A stretch of DNA of 16,542 nt from Burkholderiaceae bacterium (GCA_013813185.1 JACCSD010000362.1:1-16542), one strand, 5' to 3'. Numbered from the stretch's first letter, positions 7,648 through 14,511 are shown. Notes: generated by a model not told the origin, from the letters alone. Numbers and translations are program-made.

Positions 7648-9300
7648 ATGCGCGACCAATACCGCGCCCTGTACGACAACTTCCGCTGGCATGTGCCGCG
7701 TGATTTCAATATTGCCGAAGTCTGTTGCCGCCGCTGGTCGCAGGAAACGACACGCATAGCGCTTCACTACGAGGACGAATCCGGCGCGCATTCATCGTTC
7801 ACTTACGCCGCGCTGCAAGCCGACGCCAACCGGTTGTCGAATGCTCTGCAATCCCTCGGCGTAAGGCGCGGCGAGCGCGCGGCGATCGTGCTGCCGCAGC
7901 GGCCGGAAACAGCCATCGCGCACATGGCGGTTTATCAGATGGGCGCGGTTGCGATGCCGTTGTCGCTGTTGTTCGGACCGGACGCGCTCGAGTATCGGCT
8001 GCAAGACAGCGAAGCCGTGGTCGCCATCGTCGATGCGACCGCAGTTGCCTCGATCGACGAAGTGCAGGCCCGCTGCCCCGACCTACGCGACCTGATCGTC
8101 GTCGGCAAGACCGGCGCCGGCGGACTGCCGCATGAGTGGAGCACGCTGCTGACGGGCCACAGCGACTTCTTCGCACCGGTCCCTACATTCGCAGACGACG
8201 CGGCGCTATTGATCTACACGAGTGGAACCACCGGCCCACCGAAGGGTGCGTTGATGCCGCATCGCGCGCTGATCGGCAACCTGCCCGGATTCGTCGCCTC
8301 GCACAACTGGTTCCCGCAAGCGGGCGACGTGTTCTGGTCGCCCGCGGATTGGGCCTGGACCGGTGGATTGATGGACGCGCTGTTGCCGACGATGTATTTC
8401 GGATTCCCGATCGTCGGTTATCGCGGCCGGTTTGGGGCGGAACGCGCTTTCGAGCTGATGCAGCGGCACGGCGTCACCAATGCGTTTCTGTTTCCGACTG
8501 CTTTGAAGATGATGATGAAAGCGGTGCCGGAGCCGCGCGCGAAGTATCAACTGAAGCTGCGTTCGCTGATGAGCGCCGGCGAGGCGGTGGGCGAAACCGT
8601 ATTTGACTGGTGCCGCGACGCACTCGGCGTCACGGTCAACGAAATGTTCGGCCAGACCGAGATGAACTACATCGTCGGCAATTCGCATCAAAAGTGGGTG
8701 GCGCGCGCCGGCAGCATGGGGCGCCCATATCCAGGCCATCGGGTGGCGGTCATCGATGAGAATGCCAACGCCGTGCCGCCTGGCGAGGTCGGCGAGGTTG
8801 CCATTCACCGCCGCGACATTCACGACGAGTCCGATCCGGTCTTCTTTCTCGAGTACTGGCGCAACGCGAGTGCGACCCGCAACAAGTTCAGCGGCGATTG
8901 GTGCCGTACCGGCGACCTGGCGAGCGCGGACGACGATGGATATCTCTGGTACCAGGGGCGTGCCGACGACATGTTCAAGGCCGCCGGTTACCGCATCGGT
9001 CCGAGCGAAATTGAAAACTGCCTGGTGAAGCACCCGGCCGTGGCCAACGCAGCCGTAGTGCCGAAGCCCGACGCCGAGCGCGGTGCGCTGGTCAAGGCGT
9101 TTGTCGTGCTGACCGCGGGTTACGCCGCGTCAGCGGCCTTGATCGAAGAACTGCAGCTGCACGTGCGTGGCAAGCTCGCGCCGTACGAGTATCCGAAAGA
9201 AATCGAATTCATCGAAGAATTACCGATGACGACGACAGGGAAAGTGCAGCGGCGGGTGTTGCGCGAGATGGAGCAAAGGCGCGCGAGCAAAACCGCTTAA
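7648..9300 (+). CDS. Acyl-CoA synthetase (AMP-forming, ACSM/acetate-CoA ligase-like)
   Basis: This 550-residue ANL-superfamily ligase activates a carboxylic acid with ATP to an acyl-adenylate and then to acyl-CoA. Core motifs are present in order: A3 P-loop YTSGTTGPPKG (190-200), a W-rich segment WSPADWAWTGG (230-240), A5-like FGQTEM (334-339), A7 TGD (421-423), A8 hinge GRADDMFKAAGYRI (437-450), and A10 lysine K532 in TTTGKVQR. The layout resembles medium-chain and acetate/propionate-type ligases rather than long-chain ones; the actual acid is unknown. The ATG at 7648 is preceded by GGAG (7638-7641) at 6-nt spacing. The gene diverges from the hydrolase operon, and its stop overlaps the stop of the convergent small gene by 4 bp. 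No beta-oxidation or polyhydroxyalkanoate gene sits beside it to narrow the substrate. Confidence 0.92.
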   Translation: MRDQYRALYDNFRWHVPRDFNIAEVCCRRWSQETTRIALHYEDESGAHSSFTYAALQADANRLSNALQSLGVRRGERAAIVLPQRPETAIAHMAVYQMGAVAMPLSLLFGPDALEYRLQDSEAVVAIVDATAVASIDEVQARCPDLRDLIVVGKTGAGGLPHEWSTLLTGHSDFFAPVPTFADDAALLIYTSGTTGPPKGALMPHRALIGNLPGFVASHNWFPQAGDVFWSPADWAWTGGLMDALLPTMYFGFPIVGYRGRFGAERAFELMQRHGVTNAFLFPTALKMMMKAVPEPRAKYQLKLRSLMSAGEAVGETVFDWCRDALGVTVNEMFGQTEMNYIVGNSHQKWVARAGSMGRPYPGHRVAVIDENANAVPPGEVGEVAIHRRDIHDESDPVFFLEYWRNASATRNKFSGDWCRTGDLASADDDGYLWYQGRADDMFKAAGYRIGPSEIENCLVKHPAVANAAVVPKPDAERGALVKAFVVLTAGYAASAALIEELQLHVRGKLAPYEYPKEIEFIEELPMTTTGKVQRRVLREMEQRRASKTA

Positions 9301-9698
9301 GGCGGGTCGCCCTTCGTGGTTTGATCCTTGCGGACCGGAATGATGCGTCCGTCGCGCGTCATTCGCGGACGATACTGTGCGTTGGCAATCGCGAACTCCA
9401 TCACGCGGGCGCGCTCTTCATGGGTCACCGCGTCGATCAATCGCGTAACGAAGCCCGTCGGGATATCTTTGTAGCGGCGCCGGTCCGGGCGTACGAACAC
9501 TTCGCGCCATCCCTGATCCAGCAACCAGCTCCAGAGCTGATCAGTCATTCCGGAACGCACGGTCATCCGGATGTCGCCGCACACCAGCTTGGCGCCGAAT
9601 GGTGGCTTACTACCTTCCGAGGGAATTTCTCGTTCGCTGCGGATCTTCAGCAACGTGCGAACTTGATCGCGGACGTGGGCAACGAAATCGAGCTCCAA
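9297..9698 (-). CDS. Small protein of unknown function, paralogue A
   Basis: This 133-residue protein is not recognised. Residues 35-100 (from FGAKLVCGDIRM to RARVM) align with residues 33-98 of the neighbouring 119-residue protein at roughly 40% identity. Shared features are a GA...C...RM stretch, an LWxWL helix followed by GWRE, and P-T..VTRL.DA. The protein has no signal peptide or membrane segment and ends in a basic tail. The start is TTG at 9698 with a strong GGAGG (9706-9710) at 7-nt spacing; no in-frame ATG exists nearby. Codon positions behave like a real gene and the paralogue supports it strongly. It lies 86 bp after the paralogue on the same strand, and its stop overlaps that of the acyl-CoA synthetase. 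The function is unknown. Confidence 0.72.
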   Translation of the reverse strand: MELDFVAHVRDQVRTLLKIRSEREIPSEGSKPPFGAKLVCGDIRMTVRSGMTDQLWSWLLDQGWREVFVRPDRRRYKDIPTGFVTRLIDAVTHEERARVMEFAIANAQYRPRMTRDGRIIPVRKDQTTKGDPP

Positions 9699-9784
9699 AA
9701 TGCAACCTCCAGCTAAGGGCGGAATTTAGCGGCGCTGGCTGCGCGCCGAATCCCCCGAATCTGCTAGATGAGACGTTGCTTTTC

Positions 9785-10144
9785 CTAGGAAGCCGATGCG
9801 CGCTCAGCCGGCTTGGCCGACGGGCGACGCGTAATCTGACGGATCGCGTTCATCAGGATGCGCTCGCGCTCTGCGGGCTGCGCGTCGAACAGCCTCGTCA
9901 CCAGCGTCGTCGGCAGCGGCTTTAGCTGCAACCGATTGGCGCCCGATGCCAGTTCGCGCCACCCCAGGCTGACCAGCCAGTGCCATAAATCGTCACTCAA
10001 TCCGGCCTGCACCGACATCCGCATTCCGGAGCAGCAGATCGTCGCGCCGATTGCCGGCTTGCTTGTGTCGAGAAGGCCCGAGTCCTGTTTCCTTTTCCAC
10101 AGCAGTTGCCCGACCGGCGCATACAACAGCGATTCCCAATTCAT
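9785..10144 (-). CDS. Small protein of unknown function, paralogue B
   Basis: This 119-residue protein (MNWESLLYAPVGQLLWKRKQ at its start) is the partner of the 133-residue protein downstream. The conserved core (33-98) includes CCSGMRM, DDLWHWLVSLGWRE and LVTRLFDA. The N-terminal 30 residues and the Arg/Ala-rich C-terminus differ from the paralogue. The start ATG at 10144 follows a clear GGGAGG at about 4-nt spacing. A longer in-frame reading upstream has no such site and would cross a dyad in the leader. The protein lacks signal peptide and membrane helices, so a cytoplasmic location is inferred. No domain is recognised. The two genes probably share a transcript, B first, and arose by tandem duplication followed by long divergence. 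Confidence 0.75.
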   Translation of the reverse strand: MNWESLLYAPVGQLLWKRKQDSGLLDTSKPAIGATICCSGMRMSVQAGLSDDLWHWLVSLGWRELASGANRLQLKPLPTTLVTRLFDAQPAERERILMNAIRQITRRPSAKPAERASAS

Positions 10145-10155
10145 TTTGCCTCCCA

Positions 10156-10171
10156 GATACCGCACTGTATC
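10156..10171. promoter_or_regulatory. Dyad in the leader of the small-protein pair
   Basis: GATAC-N6-GTATC forms a perfect 5-bp dyad 11 bp upstream of the paralogue B start codon and next to its ribosome binding site. It could be an operator or a small RNA hairpin. The arms are short, so chance occurrence is quite possible. The rest of the 161-bp divergent gap has no strong promoter on this strand. Confidence 0.25.
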
Positions 10172-10294
10172 GGTCAGCCTGCTCCGATTCGATCCCCCTT
10201 GGGTGTGATCGCGCGCTTGGCCTAATCCGCGCATTTACGGATCAAGTTAGTGCAGGCGAACTCCGCAGGAATCGGCTGCGACCAACGCCGCCGC

Positions 10295-10300
10295 TAAACT
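10295..10300 (+). promoter_or_regulatory. Possible -10 element placing the carbonic anhydrase transcript start at its ATG
   Basis: TAAACT (10295-10300) ends 5 bp before the ATG at 10306, and no Shine-Dalgarno sequence precedes that codon. A -10 here would start transcription at or within a base or two of the ATG, giving a leaderless message. No good -35 is visible 17 bp upstream, so this is tentative. Confidence 0.3.
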
Positions 10301-10305
10301 TGCGC

Positions 10306-10830
10306 ATGGCCATCTACCAGCTGGGCGAGCGCGTCCCACAGATCGACCCGAGCGCGTACGTTTTCGACACCGCCACTCTGATCGGCACGATCATTCTGGG
10401 AGCGCGCGTCAGTATCTGGCCGTATGCAACGCTGCGCGGCGACAACGAACCGATCGAGATCGGCGATGACAGCAACGTGCAGGAGTGCAGCGTTCTGCAT
10501 GCAGACCCGGGTTTCCCCCTGACGATCGGCCGCAGAGTGACCGTGGGCCATCAGGCGATGTTGCACGGCTGCACGATCGGCGACGGCAGCCTGATAGGAA
10601 TCCAGGCCGTGATACTCAACGGCGCGGTGATCGGGCGCAACTGCCTGATTGGCGCCGGCGCGCTGATCACCGAAGGCAAGCAGATTCCCGACGGTTCGCT
10701 GGTCATTGGCTCACCCGCAAAAGTCGTGCGGCAGCTCGAACCGGCGCATATCGAACGGATGAAGCGCGACACCGACGGCTACGTGCAGCGCGCCGTCGCC
10801 TATCGCCGCGATCTGAAGCGTTTGAGTTGA
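10306..10830 (+). CDS. Gamma-class carbonic anhydrase-like hexapeptide-repeat protein
   Basis: This 174-residue left-handed beta-helix protein belongs to the gamma carbonic anhydrase/YrdA/PaaY group, which forms trimers with metal bound between subunits. The likely metal ligands are H65 (SVLHADPG), H82 and H87 (VGHQAMLHGC). Hexapeptide turns (IGTIILGARVSIWPYATLRGD, about 26-46, then repeated I-G-x-x units) run through residues 25-145, ending in IGSPAKVVRQL and a C-terminal helix with KRDTDGYVQRA. True CO2 hydration has been shown for few members, so activity is inferred only. The start ATG at 10306 gives MAIYQLGERVPQI, the usual family N-terminus. The stop lies 23 bp before hslO, so the two are probably cotranscribed. 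Confidence 0.9.
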   Translation: MAIYQLGERVPQIDPSAYVFDTATLIGTIILGARVSIWPYATLRGDNEPIEIGDDSNVQECSVLHADPGFPLTIGRRVTVGHQAMLHGCTIGDGSLIGIQAVILNGAVIGRNCLIGAGALITEGKQIPDGSLVIGSPAKVVRQLEPAHIERMKRDTDGYVQRAVAYRRDLKRLS

Positions 10831-10853
10831 ACGCGAGCGCTGCGGACGTCGCG

Positions 10854-11732
10854 ATGTCCGATTTGTTGGTGAAGTTTGCGTTCACCGGCGCGCAAGTGCG
10901 CGGCGAATTGGTGCGGCTCGACGCCGCCTGGCGCGCGATGACCGCGCACCGTCGATACCCGCCGCCAATCATGCGTGTGCTTGGCGAGATGGTCGCCGCC
11001 GCTGCGCTGCTTGCCACCACGATCAAATTCAACGGCGCGCTGGTGATGCAGGTCTATGGCGATGGTCCGCTGCAGCTGCTGGTGGTCGAATGCCAGCCCG
11101 ATCTTGCGCTGCGCGCAACGGCCAAAGTGCGCGACGAGCCGATCGCCGACGACATTTCGCTGCAAGAGCTGCTGAACCGCGGCGGGCGCGGCCGATTCTC
11201 GATCACGCTCGACCCGAAAGATCCATTGCCGGGGCAACAGCCGTATCAAGGCATCGTCGCGCTCGAAGGCGACAGCGTGGCCGAAGTGCTGCGAACCTAC
11301 ATGCGGCAAAGCGAGCAGCTTGAAACGCGGCTATGGCTGGCGTCGAACGAAGACGTCGCGGCGGGGTTGCTGCTGCAGCGTTTGCCAAACGATGGCCGAC
11401 TTCAAGTCGCGCCGAATGACGACACGTGGGAGCACGTGACCGCGCTCGCGCAAACCGTGACGGCAGAAGAGTTGCTAAATCTTTCGCCCGAAAATGTGTC
11501 CCATCGACTGTTCTGGCAGGAAACGCTCGAGCACTACGCGCCGCTGACGCCGCGCTTCGCCTGCACCTGCTCGCGTGAGCGCATCGGAAAGATGCTGATC
11601 TCGCTGGGTCAGGACGAAGTGGACTCGATCGTGGCCGAACAGGGATCGGTTACCGTTACGTGCGAGTTCTGCGGGCGGCAGCACTCGCTTGATGCGGTCG
11701 ATGTAGCTCATCTTTTCGCGCACGGGATTTAA
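10854..11732 (+). CDS. hslO: Redox-regulated chaperone Hsp33
   Basis: Hsp33 is a cytoplasmic holdase that is switched on by oxidation plus unfolding stress. The 292-residue length is normal. The N-terminal substrate-binding domain begins with LVKFAFTGAQVRGELVRLD and includes NRGGRGRFSITLDP (108-121). The C-terminal redox switch holds the four zinc cysteines: C237 and C239 (ACTCS), C270 and C273 (CEFC), in the expected CxC...CxxC pattern. The start ATG at 10854 is chosen because MSDLLVKF matches the family. The preceding Shine-Dalgarno is weak, so coupling to the carbonic anhydrase gene 23 bp upstream is likely. All key residues are intact. No terminator was found after the stop. Confidence 0.96.
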   Translation: MSDLLVKFAFTGAQVRGELVRLDAAWRAMTAHRRYPPPIMRVLGEMVAAAALLATTIKFNGALVMQVYGDGPLQLLVVECQPDLALRATAKVRDEPIADDISLQELLNRGGRGRFSITLDPKDPLPGQQPYQGIVALEGDSVAEVLRTYMRQSEQLETRLWLASNEDVAAGLLLQRLPNDGRLQVAPNDDTWEHVTALAQTVTAEELLNLSPENVSHRLFWQETLEHYAPLTPRFACTCSRERIGKMLISLGQDEVDSIVAEQGSVTVTCEFCGRQHSLDAVDVAHLFAHGI

Positions 11733-12040
11733 ATTGCTGGCACGGCGACGGTCGATGATCCATCAAGGCATTGAGCTGAGTTGCTACCGCCGACTGTTCA
11801 GTTGATCCTCAAGACTTTGAATCAGCCATTACTTGTACCTGGTCGGCCACCACTTCGGCCGATCGAATGCTCGCGCACCCTGCCATCCATGCGAAACAAT
11901 GGCGGCGATGGTTGAAAGGATAGTTTGCTTTAATTGCGACGCCACGCTCGCGAATACGCGACGAAGCATCGGCGTTTCGTTGCTGAAATCGGCGACGAAT
12001 GCGGCGCGGGTCCACGCTGCATCAAAGCGTGACATTATCA
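11733..12040. other. Intergenic stretch after hslO with no supported gene
   Basis: This 308-bp stretch looks less GC-rich than its flanks. Short ORFs exist on both strands, but none has a ribosome binding site or recognisable sequence. One inverted repeat, TCGGCC-N8-GGCCGA (11843-11862), could form a 6-bp hairpin; it lacks a following T-run and so is not a convincing terminator. The stretch marks the change from conserved core genes to the accessory segment. Confidence 0.5.
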
Positions 12041-12517
12041 ATGGCAGCTTTGAAAAAAGATCACCTCACGATCGATAGCCTTAAGTTCGATTTCGCACGA
12101 ATCGACGAACTGGTTCGAATGTGGCGCGAGAGTTTCGAATTTGGCGTGGGCGTTGCCGATCCGCATCCAATTGCAGAACAAAGTCAGTACTTGATAACGA
12201 AGCTCATTCCGAACAACATGGTTCGGATCGCCATGTTGGACGGTAAGCTTGTTGGATTCATTGCGGCAACCAGGGACTCGATTTCGCAGTTGTACGTGCG
12301 CAAGGGGAATCACCGCTGCGGCGTAGGCACTCAGCTTCTTGACTGGGCGAAGGCTCAGTCGAGCGGCAGCCTGTGGCTTTACACGTTCGCCCGCAACGCG
12401 GTCGCCCGCGCGTTTTACGAAAAGCATGGATTCAGAATCGTGGCGCGCGGGTTCGAGCCGACCTGGCAGCTCGCCGACCTCAGGTACGAGTGGAAAGCGC
12501 AGCGCGCTGCAGTCTGA
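12041..12517 (+). CDS. GNAT-family N-acetyltransferase
   Basis: This 158-residue acetyltransferase has the GNAT fold. Motif A with the acetyl-CoA loop is LYVRKGNHRCGVGTQLL (84-100), where HRCGVG replaces the usual R/Q-x-x-G-x-G. Motif B is NAVARAFYEKHGF (119-131). The segment MWRESFEFGVG (27-37) is the variable substrate helix region, and WQLADLRYEW ends the protein. The substrate is unknown. The start is taken as ATG 12041. A longer start at 11999 is in frame, but its extra 14 residues look non-conserved, and neither has a Shine-Dalgarno sequence. A DUF1330 gene follows 15 bp later, so the two probably form an operon. The codon for the first motif A position (H91) is unusual, but other relatives I recall share it. 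Confidence 0.85.
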   Translation: MAALKKDHLTIDSLKFDFARIDELVRMWRESFEFGVGVADPHPIAEQSQYLITKLIPNNMVRIAMLDGKLVGFIAATRDSISQLYVRKGNHRCGVGTQLLDWAKAQSSGSLWLYTFARNAVARAFYEKHGFRIVARGFEPTWQLADLRYEWKAQRAAV

Positions 12518-12532
12518 AAGAGAGGAACCGTG

Positions 12533-12829
12533 ATGCCGGCTTATCTGTTTGCCAACGTTGAAGTGACCGATGCCGCGGGATACGAGCAGTACCGGCAGCA
12601 GGTGTCGGCGACGATCGAAACCTACGGCGGGCGCTTCCTGGTGCGCGGCGGCGCAGCCAAGCTGCTCGAAGGCGATTGGTCGCCGAAGCGCCTCGTGATC
12701 CTCGAGTTTCCCGACATGACACAGCTGGAAGCCTGGTATCACTCTGCCGCGTATCGGCCGCTGCTCGAGCTTCGCGCCCGAACCACGAACTCGACGCTCG
12801 TCGCTGTCGAAGGAGTCGCTGCACATTGA
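12533..12829 (+). CDS. DUF1330-family protein (intact copy)
   Basis: This 98-residue protein shows the DUF1330 pattern: MPAYLFANVEVTDAAGYEQY at the N-terminus, YGGRFLVRGG (35-44 region), a central LVILEFPDMTQLEAWYHS block, and AYRPLLELR near the end. The family folds as a dimeric ferredoxin-like alpha+beta barrel of about 95-100 residues; its biochemical role is not established. The start ATG at 12533 follows AGAGGA (12521-12526), while an adjacent GTG at 12530 is a less likely start. It is the second gene after the GNAT acetyltransferase. A decayed copy lies 1157 bp downstream, and the two share about 233 bp with a single-base length difference. Confidence 0.88.
   Translation: MPAYLFANVEVTDAAGYEQYRQQVSATIETYGGRFLVRGGAAKLLEGDWSPKRLVILEFPDMTQLEAWYHSAAYRPLLELRARTTNSTLVAVEGVAAH
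12596..12829 (+). repeat. Direct repeat, DUF1330 unit copy 1
   Basis: Positions 12596-12829 (234 bp) align end to end with 13753-13985 (233 bp), including both stop codons. The copies differ by many substitutions but by only one base in length. Proteins read from them are about two-thirds identical, so the duplication is old, or the second copy came from a relative. Confidence 0.8.
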
Positions 12830-12871
12830 CCGGGGAACAAGGGCGCGCTGACAGCCGGTCGATTGGGACGG

Positions 12872-12912
12872 TTGCCGCTGTTGTTTACATTGCAGGCGTC
12901 AAGGCCTAGATC
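12872..12912 (+). pseudogene. 3' relic of the small ORF that follows the second DUF1330 copy
   Basis: Positions 12872-12900 match 14179-14207 at 27 of 29 bases. In the corresponding frame this reads RLPLLFTLQASRP, close to RLPLLFTLKASKP at the end of the 79-codon ORF further on. Only this tail survives. Compared with the second copy, about 150 bp of the ORF body is missing between the DUF1330 stop and this relic, which has no start codon of its own. Confidence 0.7.
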
Positions 12913-12993
12913 AGGAACGGTGAGACCTCGCCGGCGCCACGCAACTACGCACACTGCTTGCTAGTGCTGGGCACCGCAACATCCGGGACACAC

Positions 12994-13710
12994 ATGGCTC
13001 TCGAAAGAACGAGCGCGCTCGAGCGCGTGCCGCAATCGGCACCGAGCGCATTGACGTCGAGCGGCGCGCGCCGATGCCGCCGCAAGTTTCTGCGCTTCTT
13101 CAAGAATGGTTTTCGCGACGAGAAGTATTTCGACTGGGAACGCGGATACAAATGGCGGGCGCATCAACAGTGGAACGAGGTGCTCGATCGCAAGGCGTAC
13201 GCGGCGCTGCTGCGGCAGGGCCGGTTCAGCGAGATCGCCGCGCACGCGGTCCGGATCGAGTCGCGCACCAATCTGCTGTTCTCGTTCGAGAAAATGGCAC
13301 TGCGCGATGCGGTCAAGTCCGCCGCCGGCGCGAAGCTTTTCGCGGAAGGACTTTACGAGTTCCTTTATGGGCGGCCAAATGCGCAGCGCAAGTTCGAGGG
13401 GTGGTGTCGGTCGGTCGAAGCCCTTCCACGCCGGCAAACCCGCGTGCTGACATGGCCGCTGGTGACCGTTTTCGGATTCATCGCCCAGCCTGAAACGCAC
13501 ATCTTCCTGAAACCCAACGTGACGCGGATTGCCGCGCGCGAGTACGGCTACGACTTTCGTTACGTCCCGCGGCCATCTTGGGACACATATGCCAGCCTGC
13601 TTGGTTTTGCAGCGACCGTCCGCCGAGACCTGCAAGACATTCGGCCGCAAGACACGATCGACATCCAGTCTTTCATTTGGGTGCAAGGATCCGACGAATA
13701 CGCGGAATAA
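12994..13710 (+). CDS. Conserved protein of unknown function
   Basis: This 238-residue soluble protein has no function I can name, though I recall similar hypothetical proteins in other proteobacteria. After a basic, low-complexity N-terminus (1-30) it has strongly patterned blocks: RKFLRFFKNGF (30-40), YFDWERGYKWRAHQQW (45-60), RTNLLFSFEKMALRDAVKS (91-109), RVLTWPLVTVFGFIAQPETHIFLKPN (150-175, conserved-looking core) and DTIDIQSFIWVQGSDEY (220-236). There is no signal peptide or convincing membrane helix. The ATG at 12994 is used; a preceding GGGA gives weak ribosome binding support, and an in-frame TTG upstream adds only unconvincing sequence. The gene sits between the two DUF1330 copies, 10 bp before the decayed one. 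Confidence 0.78.
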   Translation: MALERTSALERVPQSAPSALTSSGARRCRRKFLRFFKNGFRDEKYFDWERGYKWRAHQQWNEVLDRKAYAALLRQGRFSEIAAHAVRIESRTNLLFSFEKMALRDAVKSAAGAKLFAEGLYEFLYGRPNAQRKFEGWCRSVEALPRRQTRVLTWPLVTVFGFIAQPETHIFLKPNVTRIAAREYGYDFRYVPRPSWDTYASLLGFAATVRRDLQDIRPQDTIDIQSFIWVQGSDEYAE

Positions 13711-13719
13711 AGCTGTTCG

Positions 13720-13985
13720 ATGCCTGGGACGCTGCCGGGCATCGATCCTTTGCAACAGGTATCCGCGACGATCGAAGCCTTTGGTGGACGCTACGTAGTG
13801 CGCGGCGTGCCGCTGAAGTACTGGACGGCGATGGGACACCCAAGCGCATGGTGATCTTCGAGTTTCCCGACATGGCGCAGTTGAAGGCGTGGTACCGATC
13901 GCCGGCGTACCGGCCGCTGCTCGAGCTTCGCAAACGAACGGCCAATTGGACTCTGGTCGCTGTCGAGGGAGTCGCTCAACCGTGA
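13720..13985 (+). pseudogene. Decayed second DUF1330 copy (frameshift and N-terminal deletion)
   Basis: This is a broken relative of the intact DUF1330 gene. From the ATG at 13720 the frame reads MPGTLPGIDPLQQVSATIEAF and then GGRYVVRG, lacking about 15-20 of the usual N-terminal residues. A one-base deletion near 13803-13808 then shifts the frame, compared with the intact copy's GGCGG context. The remaining part (AAEVLDGDGTPKRMVIFEF, then FPDMAQLKAWYRSPAYRPLLELRKR to the stop at 13985) is in the next frame. Read straight on, translation ends a few codons after the shift. Similarity in both frames and the equal overall length show a single recent indel on top of older divergence. A sequencing error at this base could mimic part of the effect, but not the N-terminal loss. 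Confidence 0.78.
13753..13985 (+). repeat. Direct repeat, DUF1330 unit copy 2
   Basis: This is the partner of 12596-12829, one base shorter. The start of similarity coincides with QQVSATIE in both copies, and upstream of that the DNA is unrelated apart from a short MP start. Confidence 0.8.
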
Positions 13986-13986
13986 C

Positions 13987-14226
13987 GTGCCAGCGTTGGC
14001 GCGCGACAACCTCGCGGGCGGGGACGACCGAGTCGACATCCACACAGGTCCGGAGGGTTACGACGTCGATGCGTTGAGCAATGGGCTGCAAGAGCACTAT
14101 TACGCGGAGTGGCCTATGCTCGCATCGGAAGTGGAGGAGTCGCCCGGGCGCTACGTTTTGCCGGGCGCGCCGGAGCGCTTGCCGCTGCTGTTTACATTGA
14201 AGGCGTCGAAGCCCCGCGCTCGCTGA
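13987..14226 (+). CDS. Small ORF of unknown function, possibly a truncated gene
   Basis: This 79-codon ORF starts with GTG at 13987, directly after the stop of the decayed DUF1330 copy, with no good ribosome binding site. The product is acidic in the middle and rich in aromatic residues (YDVDALSNGLQEHYYAEWP, about 26-44), followed by ESPGRYVLPGAPERLPLLFTLKASKP. The C-terminal part reads like the end of a conserved protein. The DNA encoding it recurs as a 29-bp relic after the first DUF1330 copy, which shows that the ORF belonged to the duplicated unit. I do not recognise the family. It may be an intact small gene or the 3' remnant of a longer one. Confidence 0.5.
   Translation: MPALARDNLAGGDDRVDIHTGPEGYDVDALSNGLQEHYYAEWPMLASEVEESPGRYVLPGAPERLPLLFTLKASKPRAR
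14179..14207 (+). repeat. 29-bp repeat shared with 12872-12900
   Basis: It matches the earlier stretch at 27 of 29 positions and encodes LPLLFTLKAS in the small ORF. Together with the DUF1330 repeat it defines the far end of the duplicated unit. The offset between copies grows from 1157 to 1307 bp, implying about 150 bp lost from copy 1. Confidence 0.75.
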
Positions 14227-14308
14227 TAAGACGGCGCACGATCGCTCGAGAGCGCGCATACCGCGTCCTGACCGTCGATTCGTGAGCGACGTTGCTGCGC
14301 TTCGCAAA

Positions 14309-14336
14309 TGTCACGGCGTCATCACGGATTTGTCAC
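14309..14336 (+). promoter_or_regulatory. Three 11-bp-spaced TCAC elements upstream of the secreted-protein gene
   Basis: TGTCAC (14309-14314), CATCAC (14320-14325) and TGTCAC (14331-14336) recur at exactly 11-bp steps in the 285-bp gap before the gene at 14512. Direct repeats at 11 bp with a TGTCAY core are how PhoB and related OmpR-family regulators bind DNA. No well-placed -10 follows the last element, so the promoter itself is not defined. The rest of the gap holds no gene. Confidence 0.45.
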
Positions 14337-14511
14337 AGCTTTCTAACACCGCTGCCCTCGTCGACGCCTAGATGACAAAACGCAATCGCGGGGCAATCAC
14401 TTAGCAAGGCCAGGTGCCGCGCTACTCGCTCAAAGGTACGGCGATTGCTGTTTGTCTTTCGTAGTTGCTCTACGACGCGGCGGAAGCCGCCAATCTTTGA
14501 GGAGTCAAGTG

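Noticed and set aside
8206..9033. Minus-strand open frame of 275 codons opposite the acyl-CoA synthetase
   Set aside because: The plus strand encodes a motif-complete enzyme here; the antisense frame shows no family features.
11829..12041. Short minus- and plus-strand ORFs (70-81 codons) between hslO and the acetyltransferase gene
   Set aside because: They have no ribosome binding site, no recognisable sequence, and overlap each other; some rely on a TTG start.
12961..14307. Long minus-strand open frame of about 448 codons opposite the 238-residue protein and the DUF1330 relic
   Set aside because: It runs antisense across several supported plus-strand genes and relics, is Arg/Pro/His-rich, and has no recognisable domain. 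High GC content keeps such frames open by chance.
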